Positions 11,273 through 23,575 of a stretch of DNA of 64,000 nucleotides are shown one piece after another (position 1 is the first letter of the stretch; each line of letters opens with the position of its first letter). A program made the translations under genes and the position numbers. Below the pieces are notes generated by a model, which was not told where the DNA came from, did not search any database, and saw nothing but the letters and a program-made list of their open reading frames with translations. Origin of the DNA: Progne subis subis (taxonomy: Eukaryota > Chordata > Aves > Passeriformes > Hirundinidae); NCBI GenBank assembly GCA_022316685.1, contig JAKJHU010000159.1, positions 558,001-622,000 of the forward strand, given 5' to 3'.

Positions 11273-12374
11273 GCCTTTTTTCCCCCATTTCTTTCCTTAT
11301 TTTCCACCAGTAATGCGCTGCCAACGAGATGCAAAATGGGACTTTCTCTGACTTCCCATAAATCTCCAAGTGCTGCTGGAGGTATTGGAGTCAGGATGCC
11401 CAGCTGAGCAAATTGATAGTATTGCAGGAGCAAAGATGCTGCTCTAAGTGGATCAGTGTGCTACAAGGCAGGAGACTGATGGGAAATGGCTCTTTTAGGG
11501 CTTCATTCCAAACTAACCTCAACGGATGTAAATAGAGTGGTAGATCTGGAATTACATTTTTTGGTAGGGTGAGTGATGGAGCATGAGATCAGCTCTCCAG
11601 GGTGATAGTCTTATCTTATTTTGCATGTGGAACAAGCATGAGGTTTATGGACCTTTATCTGTAGAATGGGAATAATTATACTTGCCCTGCTCTAAAAAGT
11701 GTTTTAAGTCTTTAGATGAGGAAATGGGATATTCTTCTGTGTGTGAAAATTCTGCCATTAAAATTAAAAATGTTTATCCCATCCTTTATAAAATCTGCTT
11801 TTGTAATCCCAAGCAGTTTTCTGAAACAGCTGAAATGGCTGAAAAGTGAACATTTCTGCTTAGTCGCTTTAGTGTAGATTGGGTTCTGTTTTCCACTTGT
11901 TTTTTAGGGTGACATCCCACTTCCTTACTTCTATAAAATCTGGACATGTGAGCTCCTGCATGTGTGAGATCTGAAATCCAGGGTGTAGAACAGTGCCAGG
12001 GGAACTGTTCGGGTTTGGTCATTCCCTCTGAAACCAGAGATGTGGAAGCATGTTGGATGCTTACATCAGGCTGTGTTCTTCATTCCAGGAACAGGTTTTA
12101 TTTTTAAAACATAGATCAAAATCTTGCTAGAGCAAGCTCCAGCCATAAAGGCAGTGACATTTGGGTTCATGTTTTGGAAAACATGAGAATAAGCTGGTTT
12201 CTGACAGTCAGACCAAGGATAGGGGATATTGTGGCTGATTGACTTCTCAAGTCCAGTAAATCTCCCAAATGAGCTGATCAAATCTAACATGATTTATCAT
12301 CTGAAAAAGGAACTTTTTATAGAAATATCCCTTCAGTTATTTTCTCCAATGTTATCTTGAATATCCCAAGTGGC

Positions 12375-12395
12375 TTTTTTTTTTTTTTTTTTTTT
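12375..12395. repeat. Poly-T run, 21 bases
   Basis: Uninterrupted T21, 224 bases upstream of the 75-bp exon. Too far to be its polypyrimidine tract. Confidence 0.95.
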
Positions 12396-12618
12396 ATTTT
12401 AACTTGGCCTGAAAGTCCAAAACATCACTTTTCCTAAAACATCCTAGTGCATCCTGCCAGTCCTGGTGTGACGGATTATTTTAGGATACGGTTTGTGTCT
12501 ACCTTATTTGTTTGGTGTCTCTGACCAGGACAATTTCCCCTGGTCGCAGATAGAGCCTACTACTGGATTTATCTCTAACAGCCCTGCTAACCAGCCTTCT
12601 TTTTTTCCCCCAATACAG

Positions 12619-12693
12619 CAAGAACGGCTTCAGCTGGACAGGCTGAAGAACCAGCTGTCAGATGCCATCCAGAGATACGGAGCTGTGCAGAAA
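12619..12693 (+). CDS. TSNARE1: TSNARE1 internal coding exon, Hc helix
   Basis: This 75-bp exon encodes exactly 25 codons in phase 0/0. It begins QERLQLDRLKNQL and ends SDAIQRYGAVQK, the Hc helix of the syntaxin-type N-terminal bundle. The equivalent in syntaxin-12 runs RLQKERLMNDFSAALNNFQAVQ. The tyrosine in IQRYG..QK and the QLDRLK core fit TSNARE1 better than syntaxin-7/12. The acceptor is preceded by a long T/C tract ending caatacag at 12618, and the donor is GTGAGT at 12694. The frame continues correctly from the previous exon (…SSR) and into the next (K-IAEKS). Because the length is a multiple of three, skipping would not shift the frame. The Habc bundle normally folds back on the SNARE motif or binds regulators; that role is inferred from the family. 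Confidence 0.93.
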
Positions 12694-12837
12694 GTGAGTG
12701 TCTCTCTTGCTTCTGCTCTCCTGTCTGTGAAACTGGGAATGTGTTAAGTGTGAGTGTAATTCCTGGGAGCCCGGGACATCTCCACAGGGCTGCTATTGGA
12801 TAGTTTCCTTCCTCTTTTCTTTCTTTGCCAGCCAAAT

Positions 12838-13375
12838 CATAGTGTCATAGAATTAAGGTTGGAAAAAAAATCTTAAGATCATCATATTCCACCATCAACC
12901 CAGCACCGCCTGAACCGTGTCCTCAAGGGCCATACCCACACATTTACTGAACACTTGCAGGGATGGTGTCTCCACCACTTCCCTGGGCAGCCTGTTCCAG
13001 TGCTTCACAAGCTTTTCACTGCAGAAGTATCCCAAATATCCAATAAACCTCCCCTGGGGCAGCTGGAGGCCATTTCCTCTTGTCCTGTCCCTTTTTTTCC
13101 CTGGGAGAAGACATTGACCCTCACCTGGCTACATCCTCCTGTCAGGGAGTTGTAGAGAGTAAGGTCTCCCTTGAGCCTCCTTTTCTCCAGGCTGAGCCCC
13201 CCTCAGCTCCCTCAACTGTTCCTCATCAGACCTGTGCTCCAAACCCTTCCCCAGCTCTGTTCCCTTCTCCACTCCAGCCCCTCCTTCTTCTTGTGAGTGG
13301 CCCAAAACTCCCCCCAGGATTTGAGGTGTGGCCTCCCCAGTGCTGAGTTCAGTGGACAGTATTTCCCCTGGCTTA
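12838..13375 (-). mobile_element. CR1 LINE 3' region, about 540 bp
   Basis: Reversed CR1 with atagtgtcatagaatta at the tail. It continues through tgggcagcctgttccagtgc, ggccatttcctcttgtcctg, cttttctccaggctgagccc and cctccccagtgctgagttc. This is among the longer CR1 copies in the window and is inserted antisense to TSNARE1 about 145 bases after an exon. Confidence 0.95.
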
Positions 13376-14630
13376 GCCATGACATTATTTTGGGGTGCCT
13401 CCACTCTCAGGGGAGGAAGAGACGTGATTGCACAGTTCACCTTTTCTGCTTGCAGAAAATGTGCAGGCAGCATTGATAATTCAAATGTTACCCCACCTTC
13501 TGGCTCTGCTCTGCTGTTTGGCTGGGCTAGAAAGTTTCCAGGCACATCTTGTGGTTCGGATCTGTCACCAAGATCAAGCTGTTTAATAAAACAAACAAAG
13601 CCTGAACTCCAGCTCCTTCATTTGCTTCTTGCTCACCCACTTTACCCTCGGGAGTCTCTGCTGATGAGCAGATTTGCTTTGCTTTTAAACACTGTAGTAA
13701 TGACTTAAATTTAGCATTCCCAAACTGCTTCCCTCCCCAGTGCAAGTTAGGAGATATATCTGGATTAATCAAAATACGACCTGGACAAACTCTGGAGGCT
13801 GTAGTATATCACTTTAATGAGTCTGAAGCATGCCTGCAACAATGGGAAGGATATATTGTAATTATGGAGGTGTAATGAAATTTGGCTGGCAACATGCACT
13901 TAATAATGTGTCTCTATTAGAAACACTCTGGACTGATTGATTTCCCAGCACTCGCTGCCTGTGCCTTAAAAATTAATTAAATAAATAGATGTACATAAAA
14001 TTGCAGTCCAACAGCATGTCTGTGGTGTGATAGAATTGCATCATCTCTAGTGCTGCCTCATATTTTAAGTTATTTACCTGTCCTATTCAAGAAAGGGAGT
14101 GTGTGGTCCTTAAATGAAATTATTTTATGTGTTAAATGTGAAGTTGGAATTATTTCAATAAAGAGCTCCACCCCCATACATGAATACACATCTTTTTTAT
14201 GCTTTTTTCCCCCTGAAGTTCATGAGCACACTCCATCTGAACTGTATATCTAGGTTGGATTACTTTTACTTTAAAAACTGTCATCAATTCAGTAGTGCCA
14301 AAATTAACCACTGCGGCTTGTGAATGCCCGGCTGCGTCAGGGAAACAATCTGAGTGATAAATTGCTACTTATCCACATCCTGGCTGTCATTCCTTAAATG
14401 CCTGTTTCAGTTTTGATAACCTTGTCATTCTGGAAGCTTTGAAGACTTTTAATGCTTGCAAGACTGAACTTTTCAATGCTTTCATACTCCTTTGTTTTTT
14501 TCTAAAGAGTAAGTGTTTTCTCTATGTTCGTTTCTTTAGAAAGCAGAAGAAAATATGATTTCATATTTGTATCCATATGATTTCTTCACTAAATATTTGG
14601 ACTCTGTTTTCTCAGCCATTTTCCCTCTGA

Positions 14631-14667
14631 TTTTTTTTTTTTTTTTCTTTTCTTTTCCTTTTAACAG
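14631..14667 (+). promoter_or_regulatory. Strong polypyrimidine tract and splice acceptor
   Basis: An uninterrupted run of 16 T followed by mixed T/C leads into ttaacag. It precedes the 57-bp exon. Such a long tract is typical for a small exon that needs strong acceptor definition. Confidence 0.8.
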
Positions 14668-14724
14668 AAAATAGCAGAGAAATCCAAAGCTTTGCTTCCT
14701 ACTGGGCAGAGAAGCACCAAACAG
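14668..14724 (+). CDS. TSNARE1: TSNARE1 internal coding exon, post-Hc linker
   Basis: This 57-bp exon encodes 19 codons in phase 0/0: KIAEKSKALLPTGQRSTKQ. It is the end of helix Hc plus the start of the flexible linker before the SNARE motif. The IAEKS.ALLP..QR..KQ pattern is what I recall for TSNARE1 and is unlike the VSEKEKESIARARA segment of syntaxin-12, so this exon is strong evidence for the gene identity. The acceptor has an exceptionally strong polypyrimidine tract (from 14631) ending ttaacag at 14667. The donor is GTAAAT at 14725. The length is divisible by three, so this micro-sized exon could be skipped in frame. A 29.9 kb intron follows. Confidence 0.93.
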
Positions 14725-15250
14725 GTAAATTCACATGTATCTCTGTGTTTGGAAGGAAATACAGTGGTAAAAAAAGCTGTTTTATAACCCCACTAATGAT
14801 GCTGAAGTGCTTGGAGCTCCTCCACTGCCTACACTGAAGCCAGTGAGGTGTTTTTGCAATAGAGTTGTGTGACGTCTTTGGAGGTGCAAGATAACAGGAA
14901 AAAAAGACTTATATAACACCTGTTTAATAATTCTCTGCTTTTCTGTCCTCATGGGGCCATTTTTCCATTCTCGATGGGAGTTTTGTCTGCTATGAAATAC
15001 ATCAAAAAGCAGCCCTACACCCCCTTTTCCTGGAAAATGGGCTTGTAGGTGGAGTGAAATCACTTTCCAAGGACAATTTTGTAGAAGAAATTGGGAAGAG
15101 TTTTTATCAAACCTGTCTCCAGTTTTAAGAGGGATTATGTATTCTGCTTGGCTTCATTGCCCTGTGGCTATTATATACATATGCAAATTGAACCTTTTTC
15201 TTCTCTTTTAGCCATATTAGGAAATTTTTCAATGGATAAATACTATATAG

Positions 15251-15308
15251 AATCAGAGTATATATATTTATTCTGATTTATGTACACATTTTCATATATA
15301 CTCTGATT
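15251..15308. repeat. Inverted repeat, perfect 15-bp arms
   Basis: AATCAGAGTATATAT (15251-15265) is exactly complementary in reverse to ATATATACTCTGATT (15294-15308), with a 28-base loop, inside an AT-rich block (15240-15530). Confidence 0.93.
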
Positions 15309-15530
15309 ACTCCATATATGATGCATATATTGTTTCATATGCACATGTATGTGAATATATATATAAAATATAATTAGATGCATGTGTGTCAGTGAACATA
15401 TGCAAATTATTAAGATTATAAAAATACCTTTGTGCAAGTGTATATGTATATATACAGAAAAATGTGTAATCTTCCATAAATAGTAATACAAAATATTATA
15501 TATTTAATATGTGTATTTGTGTATGTGTAT

Positions 15531-18446
15531 TTTCCAAATATCCACAGATTTCCAAGAGGATGCCAGGAGATCCTTTGGCTGTAGTAAGGGTCCAACAGAG
15601 ATTAGGTTGGCCTCTTAAATCCTACATGCTAAGAAACTTGTAGGCATTTGCAGCTGATACTTTGCCACCAAAACCCAGAATTCTATGTCTCATTTCAGTG
15701 ATAATTTCTCATATTTTTGATACTTTTTGTCAGCAGGTTTTCTACTTTCCTGATGACTTTTCTCTCCCTACCTTGTGCTGCCTGGTTTTCTACAACTTTC
15801 TTAAAGTATATAAGGAATAGTTGTCCTTTGTAATTTTGAATTGATGATTCTCTGTAAAAGAGAGTGGAATGGTGCCACTGAAGACCCCATCATTATGTGC
15901 AGATCGATGGACCAAAGCTTTAATATTAACTAAGTTTCAAGCAATTGCAATTCTGCCTTAGACCTTGTTGCTTAGTTGGTTTAGGTGTCAGTGAAATGAA
16001 ATTAAGGTACCAAGGGGCTGATGAATTCCTTTATCCAGAGTGAGGGTTTCCACTGCTACCTTTGGAGAGATTGTGCACAGATATTACTTTTCAGCCCAGT
16101 GTTTATAAAAATTAACAGTCTGTTAATTTTTATAAATTAACAGCTGGTGATCTGTGTTGAACAGGGGCATAGATAACATATCCTTTAACCATGGTCAAAT
16201 CCCACAGACATCAAATATTTATTGGGTCATTTTGTGCAAATTAACTGTGATTTGTTTTCACACTGTCTGCATTGCATCTCTTCTTGGGCTTTTAACCAGT
16301 TTTGTTTGACTGCTGTTGGTGGAGGGGGTTGCAGGGAAGGGAACAGCTCTTGCCTGGAATGCCCTGTGTCCATGGCCATGGCTGCTCCATCGGATGTGGG
16401 ACACTGCTGGCCATTGACAAGTGCAAATCGAATGACGAGTGATGATTACTGGGAATTGTTGGCACTGGGAGCAAGCCCGCATGAAACCAGCTTTTTTGGT
16501 ATGTTGAAATTGCTTGGTGACTCCAAAACCAGCTTTCTTTGGAAGTAAACTGTGTTATAATTGGGAAAAAATAGGATGTCAGACAAAAATACTCAAATCT
16601 TGAAGCCAGTAATGGTGGAGTTGGAGTAAAAGGAGGCTGGAGGAAGAATGGGGCAGAGACAACCCCCTTTGCCTTAAACCAGGTAGGAATCCAACCGCTG
16701 GGAGATTGTAGAGCATCATTTTGGTGTGGGTCAGGCAGAATCAGCATAAATTGGGTTAAAGTGGATCAGTTGAAGTTGTTTCTCCTTGGATCTGTCGCTT
16801 GTAGGTGAAGTGAAGTGGTTTTGGTGGATTACAAAGGAGGTTTAGCATGTCCTGGGTGAGAAGGTTCTGACTCAGAAATAGGATTGATCCCACCCAGGAG
16901 CAAATCGTTTTAATGCAGTGAGAGTTGCTTGAGCTGGGGACACACAAGCCTTCATGCAAGAAAAGGATGAAAATTAATTCACACCTGCTTCAGCTTCCCT
17001 GTACATTTGCAGCTTCACACTGTCTTCTCTTCTTCCTCCCTCTAGTACAGAAAGGAGAAAAATTAAAGGTACAGAACCTGCTGAAGGCAATGCGGTGGTG
17101 CGGTTAGTTTTTACTTATTATTATTATTATTTTTCCAGCAGCAGATTGGCCGGGACATATAAATTTATGGTTCCCACAGGAATGGTAATCTGACCGCTAT
17201 GTGAATATATTAAGGCATTAAAGTTAACACCCTACAGAGTAATGCAAAATACTACATATGTTCAGGAGACCTGATTTATGGGCCTTGTGAAGCTGCACAG
17301 TGACTTGGTGCAGATCCAGCCTTGATTCAAACACTGCTTGCCTGCAGGGCTTTGTTCTCTTTTATTTATACTTTAATTTATTACACCAAATTGTAAGACG
17401 TCTGAAGAATACTCGTTTTTCTGGATGCCCGTCCCTATACTTCTCTCCCACTGGTGAGTGGGAAAGGTGAGATGTTGGGTAACACAAGCAATAATAATTT
17501 CCCTTTAGGGAGTAATTGATTCCCTAGACCCACGTAACAGGTAAAAATTGCCATAGGAAGCCTTGGGAAAAGTATTTTCCTTCCCGTTATTGTTTGTTGT
17601 AAGTACTCTTTAATTGAGTTTATTCATTTATAAAGGCAAAATAAAGGCATTGATCCAAAACTCCTTGAAGCCTGAAGTTATATAAATTCTTAATCAAATA
17701 TGTTTGTAAGAATGTGTTTGTGTATAGACAAATCAATGGAGTTCTATAGGTGCAGATATTGAAAGACACAACTTTTTACTACACTAAATGATCATTGTTG
17801 AAGGTGCCCTGTGGCAACAATTTAAAAGAAAGGAAAAAAACCCTTTCCCTTGAATCTGTGAAAGTAATTTTAAGTCTTTATCTACTGGCCAGAATGAGAC
17901 CTCCAAAATCTCGTTGAGGGGAATTTTGGAAGGTAGTTTCCAGTTTCTGGGAATTGTGGCTGTAACCTAGAGCAGAGACAGGATTTGGGGATATGGTTGC
18001 CTCTGCTCCTGATTATTTTTGGTGCAGATGGGCTTCAAATCCCACTTTTCCCTCTGAACAGAAGCATTGAGGTGTAAACTCCTCCTACCAGGTGAAGTCC
18101 AGTGTAGGAGTGGGAGTATTTCAGGTGTCCGCTGGAGCCTGGGTCAGTGGCAGCAGAGGCTGGACAGCTGACCAGACGTGTCCTCTAGGGTGAAATCCAT
18201 CCCACAGTGTAAGAACTGGATATATAATATGATAATATTCAAATAGCACAGAATAGATTATCCATAATATAAAAACAATTAATGGTAGACTGTGGAAAAG
18301 CCACAACAGAGAAGAAAATTTATCTGAGCACAGGAGATGAAAAGAATCCTTCTTTTTAATTTTTTTATAATTATTGCGCAACCAATGTCATCTGCTTCTG
18401 ATAGAAAGAATCTGTTTTTGAGCCCATGGTTGAATGATTTCAAGTG
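15531..18446. other. Intronic stretch, nothing recognised apart from the palindrome
   Basis: AT-rich DNA. A 151-codon minus ORF at 16292-16747 and a 108-codon plus ORF at 16222-16548 overlap and have no recognisable domain. Confidence 0.45.
16102..16136. repeat. Near-perfect palindrome, 16-bp arms and 3-base spacer
   Basis: tttataaaaattaaca (16102-16117) and tgttaatttttataaa (16121-16136) are perfect reverse complements around gtc. A further ttaacag follows directly. Confidence 0.95.
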
Positions 18447-18565
18447 ATGGGGCTTGGAGCAACCTGGGACAGAGGAAGGTGGCCCTGCCCATGGCAGGGG
18501 ATGGACAAGATGATCTTGAAGGTCCCTTTCAACCCAAACCATTCTGTGATTCTCTGCAATTCTCT
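18447..18565 (+). mobile_element. CR1 LINE 3'-end fragment
   Basis: ggggcttggagcaacctggg, ctgcccatggcaggggatgg and ttcaacccaaaccattctgt, then gattctctgcaattctc. Only the last 120 bases of CR1. Confidence 0.93.
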
Positions 18566-21275
18566 CGTCGCCACTAATGGGGAGGAGAATGGGTTTTTCG
18601 CACCCTGCAGACTTTGTGGGTGGTTCCCCCAAGGGAGTGGGAGAAGGGGAAGCACAGCTCTGTTTCTGTTTTAGCTGGGGAATGAGTTTTTATCTAAAAC
18701 CACATCAAAAATCTGAACAGACTTTTCCCCCCTCCCGGAGGAAACTTTCCTAGCAATATTTAGAAATTAAAATTACAGTAATTGTCATGGTGTGATGGCA
18801 TCCCTCTTCATTTCCTGCTGCTCACAGGGAGAGGAAAGGATAATTACTGCTCTGTAACATGGCAGTTGCCAAAAAGATGTCTTTGTTTCTTATTCTATGG
18901 GCCTATTTGACCCATCTCTCAAAGGTCAGTAAATTATATTTCTTAGGAGCACAAAGATGGGTAATAAATGTCTATTTGCATATACAAGCTTTTTTCTTTT
19001 TTTTCCTCATGACTGCATCAGTTTATTCATGCTTTAAATGGACTTCCTTTCCACAGGAAGCATAATTTCTCCCTTTCTTCCTGTGTTTATGAAGTTGTTC
19101 TTTTTATGTGATTAGAGTAAAATTCTCATTTTGGGGGCAGTGAGATCCAGTCCTCAGCTTTGTGGAAGAATAACTTTTTTTGGCAGTAATGTCTTCATGA
19201 ACTGCATTATATGTGTGTGAGTGTGTAATGACTTTGCTTATTTAGGCTTCTATTTTTACCAGGGCCTCGTCACGGTAGGTGTTGTATAAGCACAGCTACA
19301 GGACTGTGCCACCCTGAGGATCTCACGGGCTAAGCCAACACCAACAGCTTATCTTGAACAATAATTAATGATGAGTTTTTAGATGCTCCTCATGCTCCTC
19401 CTGTTTGAAACCAGCTCCCACATTTGTGAGAGGATGTATTTCCCTGAAATGCAAAATTTAATTTCTCACAATCAAAATATAGCTTTTTTTCCCCAACAAA
19501 TGGAGCTTTTTATTTACACATTTGTCTTATTGACTCTACCATCTTATCTCAGAACTCATCCCAGTTCCTAACGTTGCAGTCTGGCTGCTGTATCTCAGGA
19601 AATCAAGCCTTAGCTTTGGTGATAATTTATCTTGCATATGTGGTAGCAATTGCTATGTCTTTTCAAGGTCGTTTGGGATGCAGATACTTCTGTAAAAAGT
19701 GTTATTTCAATAATATCAACTTTGTTTTAAATGACTGTGCATCCATTAAAAGCCATATTGTAATCAACCCACTCCCCTGTTCCTAGGGTTGTCAATATGG
19801 AGCATTTAAATCACAGTTATTTTTTTCTTGACTTTACTCAAGTGTGGGCTTTTGTTTGATATTAAAGTGTTTGGGTTTTTTTTTTTTAAGGCAATCATTA
19901 AAGCAAATTTCTTAAGAAAATTTAAATATTTTCTTTTCTTTTTCTGCCTCTTTGGGGGTAGAGAAATAGATTCTCATAAAGGGATTTAATAAGTGGATGG
20001 AAATAGATTCACATCTAATCTTTTAATTTGTTCCCTGTATTTTCAGGGGAGGTGGAATCTATTCTGAATGTCCCAAAGTACTCTTGCTCTGCTTCCAGTG
20101 TGTCAGGAAAGGGAAGGTCTTTTCTTCTCATCATGCCCACGATCTTGGAAAAAAATTCCAGTGGGCTTTATAGGCACAGAACTTTGCAAAGTAACCATTA
20201 AACTCCCCTTTTGTCAGGGAGGCAGCATTTTTCAACTGTAAAACTTAAAATTAAAAACCCTGCACCAGAGCCCTTGGAAAAACACCCGGATTCCAGATGC
20301 TGCTGGTGGCAGGTTTTATGGGACCCCAGGAATGCTCTGGGCTTCAGTAAAAATGTGTAAAAAACACCCCAAATGCTGCCACAGCTTTGATGGAAGGAAT
20401 TGTCAAAAGCTGGAGGAACAAGCTTCCCATAACATCCCAATCTCCTTATCCTACAAGAGAAGAAAAGTAAGAAAAGATCAAACTTATTTAAGAAAGGAAT
20501 ATGTATGATCAGGTTTGTTGGGAACTTGCAATTTCCTAGATTGCCCAAACAACTTGAACATTGTGGATTTTCCTTGGCAACCCTCTACTAAGTGCCTTTC
20601 AAGGGACCAGCCCACTCTGCCTGTGTCTGCGGATGGAACCAGAAACTGCAGCTGCCTCCATCAGCACCCAGGCAAAGAACTGAGTTTCCTCTAGCTGGGT
20701 TTTGGTTAGTTAAGGGATTTTGCAGTTTGTTTGTTCCCTTGTGTGGCTTTTAAACTTCTTTTTTTTTACTTTGTTTTTATTTATTTTTCCTTTTGTTTGA
20801 GTGAGAAAGGACAGAGGTTTCTGTGTGGGCAGAGGATGAAGACAAGGGAAGGAGTTCTTTTGTACGAAGCCTCCTCCAGAGCAGCTCCGCTGGCTCCTCT
20901 ACCCCAGCTCTGAGTCACTGCTGGAGTCTGGAATGTGCCAGCCTCGCCCCCAGCTCTGCTTTTATGCTCCCAAATCCTAGAAGATGCTTTCCTCTCATGC
21001 CAGGCTGGCACAGACCCTGCTGTGCCCAGGGAACAGTGACACCGGGGTCGCGTGGAGGCGTCTGAGGCCATCTGATGGAACACAGCCATGAACCAGCCTT
21101 GCTAATGGGAGAGAGCACTTTGACAGGGAAAAATCTATATTGTGCCCAGAGGCTGGGACAGATCACTCAGCTGGTGCCCACATTACTGTTCTTCTGTAGC
21201 CACAGACAGCTCTGTAAATATTATTTTCCCTGCTGCTTGTGGTGGCTGCCCGGAGTGTTGCTGTGCTTCTCTCTC
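18566..21275. other. Intronic stretch, nothing recognised
   Basis: No gene or repeat family recognised. ORFs near 20780-21160 on both strands fall in a locally GC-richer patch and look like chance. Confidence 0.45.
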
Positions 21276-21605
21276 ATGGAATCACAAAATAGTTTGGATT
21301 GGAAGAAACATTAAAAATCATCTGTTTAAAACCCTCTGCCCTGGGCAGGGACACCTTCCACTATCCCAGGTTGCTCTGAGCCCTGTTCAAGTCCAACCTG
21401 GCCTGGAACACTTCCAGGGATGGAGCAGCCACAGCTTCTCTGGGTGACCTGTGCCAGGGTCTCACCACCCTCACAAGGAGGCATTTCTTCCAAATCTAAA
21501 TCTACTCTCCTTCAGCTTAAAGCCATTCCCCCTTGTCCTGTCACTCCATGCCCTTGCAAAAAAAATCCCTCTCCAATCTTTCTATCCCTTAAGTACTGTC
21601 AGCCC
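21276..21605 (-). mobile_element. CR1 LINE 3' region
   Basis: Reversed CR1 with catggaatcacaaaatagtt, ctgggcagggacaccttcca, cctggcctggaacacttcca and attcccccttgtcctgtcac. Left end is the 3' tail. Confidence 0.93.
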
Positions 21606-22171
21606 CTAAATTTAAAGAATACAGCAAATCCACATCTTCCTGCCACATCAGGCTCATTCATGGAGGGGGACACTGCACTCGTATAGAGGAGAAAAGCACC
21701 TCACCTATTTCTCTGCTATTATATGAGATCCAGACTTGGTCTCAAGGAATTCTGAATCCTCTTTCCTCCAGAGTGTTGCCCTTTACCCAGTGAGTGTGGG
21801 CAGTTGATGGTTGCATTCAGCACTGCTAGCACAGATTTGTACATCTAGAAATATATATGTGTATCTGTAGACATCTGCACCTACATCAGTATAAATAAAC
21901 ACAAATAAAAAATAAAATTAAATACAACTGCAAATACAGTGGCAGCTGGATGGACACTCACCTTGCTCAGAGAGCTTTTTCCTTGCATGTAGCTTTTCTG
22001 GGCAGTGAGGGTCACCTCTGGCAGCTCTGTCAGATCTGTGTGACAGCAGTTGAAGAGGAGAGCAAACACAGGCCAAGATCCCAGAGCTGATGAAATGTAG
22101 GCTGGGTCTGCAGGATGTGTGTGTCCACAATGGCAGTACTATAATTATCAAAAACTGAATTAAAAGCTTGA

Positions 22172-22189
22172 TTTTTTTTTTTTTTTTTT
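22172..22189. repeat. Poly-T run, 18 bases
   Basis: Uninterrupted T18; a second T-rich run (T14) lies at about 22229-22242. Confidence 0.9.
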
Positions 22190-22604
22190 CACTTTGTGGG
22201 CTTGACTCCTCTGTATATAACTTTTAATTTTTTTTTTTTTTCAGAAGCATAATTGTTTAGTGAGTGTTTCTACCCAGTGCAAGCATGGTTTCTGCTGCTG
22301 TGAGGGGGCTGCTTATATGACCCCATCCACCTCCCTTCCTTGAACCCCACCTCCCCTAAGTTGCACTGCAAGAGTCTAAATTGACTTTCACCCTGGCAAA
22401 GATCACATGCAGCAAGTGGTGTAACAAATGTGAAACCTTACCGAGTGTGTCACCTTGCTCCAAAGTGAATGCAGTGTTATTTAATACATTTAAAACCCCT
22501 GTGGAGATGAATTATTGAAAGGAAGGAAATAGTATTCTTCTAAACCCACTTTGATGGCTGCATTTATCACATGATTAAATGGGGACAGCAATGGTATTTT
22601 CCCA

Positions 22605-22635
22605 CCCCCCCCAAAAAAAAAAAAAAAAAAAAAAA
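22605..22635. repeat. C8-A23 homopolymer junction
   Basis: Eight C are followed immediately by 23 A, a compound low-complexity site. Confidence 0.93.
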
Positions 22636-22812
22636 GTTTTGGAAATATATTAACCCTTGCTGCACCAGGGTGAATACAAAAATTATGTTTATTGACTTTT
22701 CAAGGTCTAAATAAACATTATATCCACCATAAAACTTAAAGATATTAAACCCCTTTCACACCTGTGTAGAAGGCAGTGCTGTTACCTCCCCTATACTGGA
22801 TCTCACCCAGGA

Positions 22813-22930
22813 AATCACAGACTCATGGAATGATTTGAGTTGAAAGGGACTTTATGAACCATCTTATTCCAACCTCTTACTATGGACAGGGACATCTTCC
22901 ACTAGACCAGGTTGCTCAGGCTCTTTGAAT
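22813..22930 (-). mobile_element. CR1 LINE 3'-end fragment
   Basis: atcacagactcatggaatga, gttgaaagggactttatgaa and cagggacatcttccactaga match reversed CR1. Decayed, about 118 bases. Confidence 0.85.
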
Positions 22931-23504
22931 TGGTCACAATTATTTCTGGTTTATGAAAATACCAGGAAACACAGAATCACTCTTACAGTTCTGGTTTTTT
23001 ATTCTGTTCCTTAGCTGAAAACTGTAACCCAAAATTGTGTTGTTTTTTTGCCAAGCTAAACTTCCACTGATGTACTGGTTGGTTAGAGAGTTTCATCCTC
23101 ACTTTTAATGATAATGCAGGATGCTGAAATTCCTTTGGAGTTAACTCATAAAGCTGGACATATATCAGAGAGGTAATTTATATATAGTGTCATTATAAAA
23201 CACAACAGGTTCTGTAGGATAAGGCATGTGGTGCAGATAACATTTCAAGTAGTTATTTTTGAGCTGATAGCAACAGTCTGTGTGATAAATAAAATAAATG
23301 TGTTCACCTAAACACAGATGGAGGTTCTCCACTGCAATCTCACAAACTTGTTGATTTGAGAAGGTGCCTCTCAAGCAAACAATTCCCTTAAGAGACTTTT
23401 TCACACAATTGTCCCAAATATGAAATGAGGTGTTGGTTCAGAGCCTTCACCATGAGCAAGCCCTGATGAAAATTCCCTGGATATGCTTTTGTAGATAAGA
23501 GTGG

Positions 23505-23575
23505 AAAGGAGTTGGACTTGATGGACCTCATGGCTCCTCACTAATTTGAGCTATTCTGTGATTTCTATGAATGGA
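23505..23575 (+). mobile_element. CR1 LINE tail remnant
   Basis: gaaaggagttggacttgatg, then ttctgtgatttctatga, match the last 70 bases of the ggagttgga-type CR1 tail. Confidence 0.7.

Larger units (their letters stand above)
9277..12618 (+). other. TSNARE1: TSNARE1 intron, 3.3 kb
   Basis: GTATGT…CAG intron. It holds homopolymer runs (A22 at 10423-10444, T23 at 10659-10681, A20 at 11253-11272, T21 at 12375-12395) and otherwise nothing recognised. Confidence 0.8.
12694..14667 (+). other. TSNARE1: TSNARE1 intron, 2.0 kb
   Basis: GTGAGT…CAG intron between the Hc exon and the 57-bp exon. Its first third holds a minus-strand CR1. The rest (13376-14630) is AT-rich with no recognised repeat. Confidence 0.85.

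Noticed and set aside
13129..13545. 138-codon minus-strand ORF
   Set aside because: It reads the 3' non-coding end of a CR1 and runs into unique DNA with no domain.
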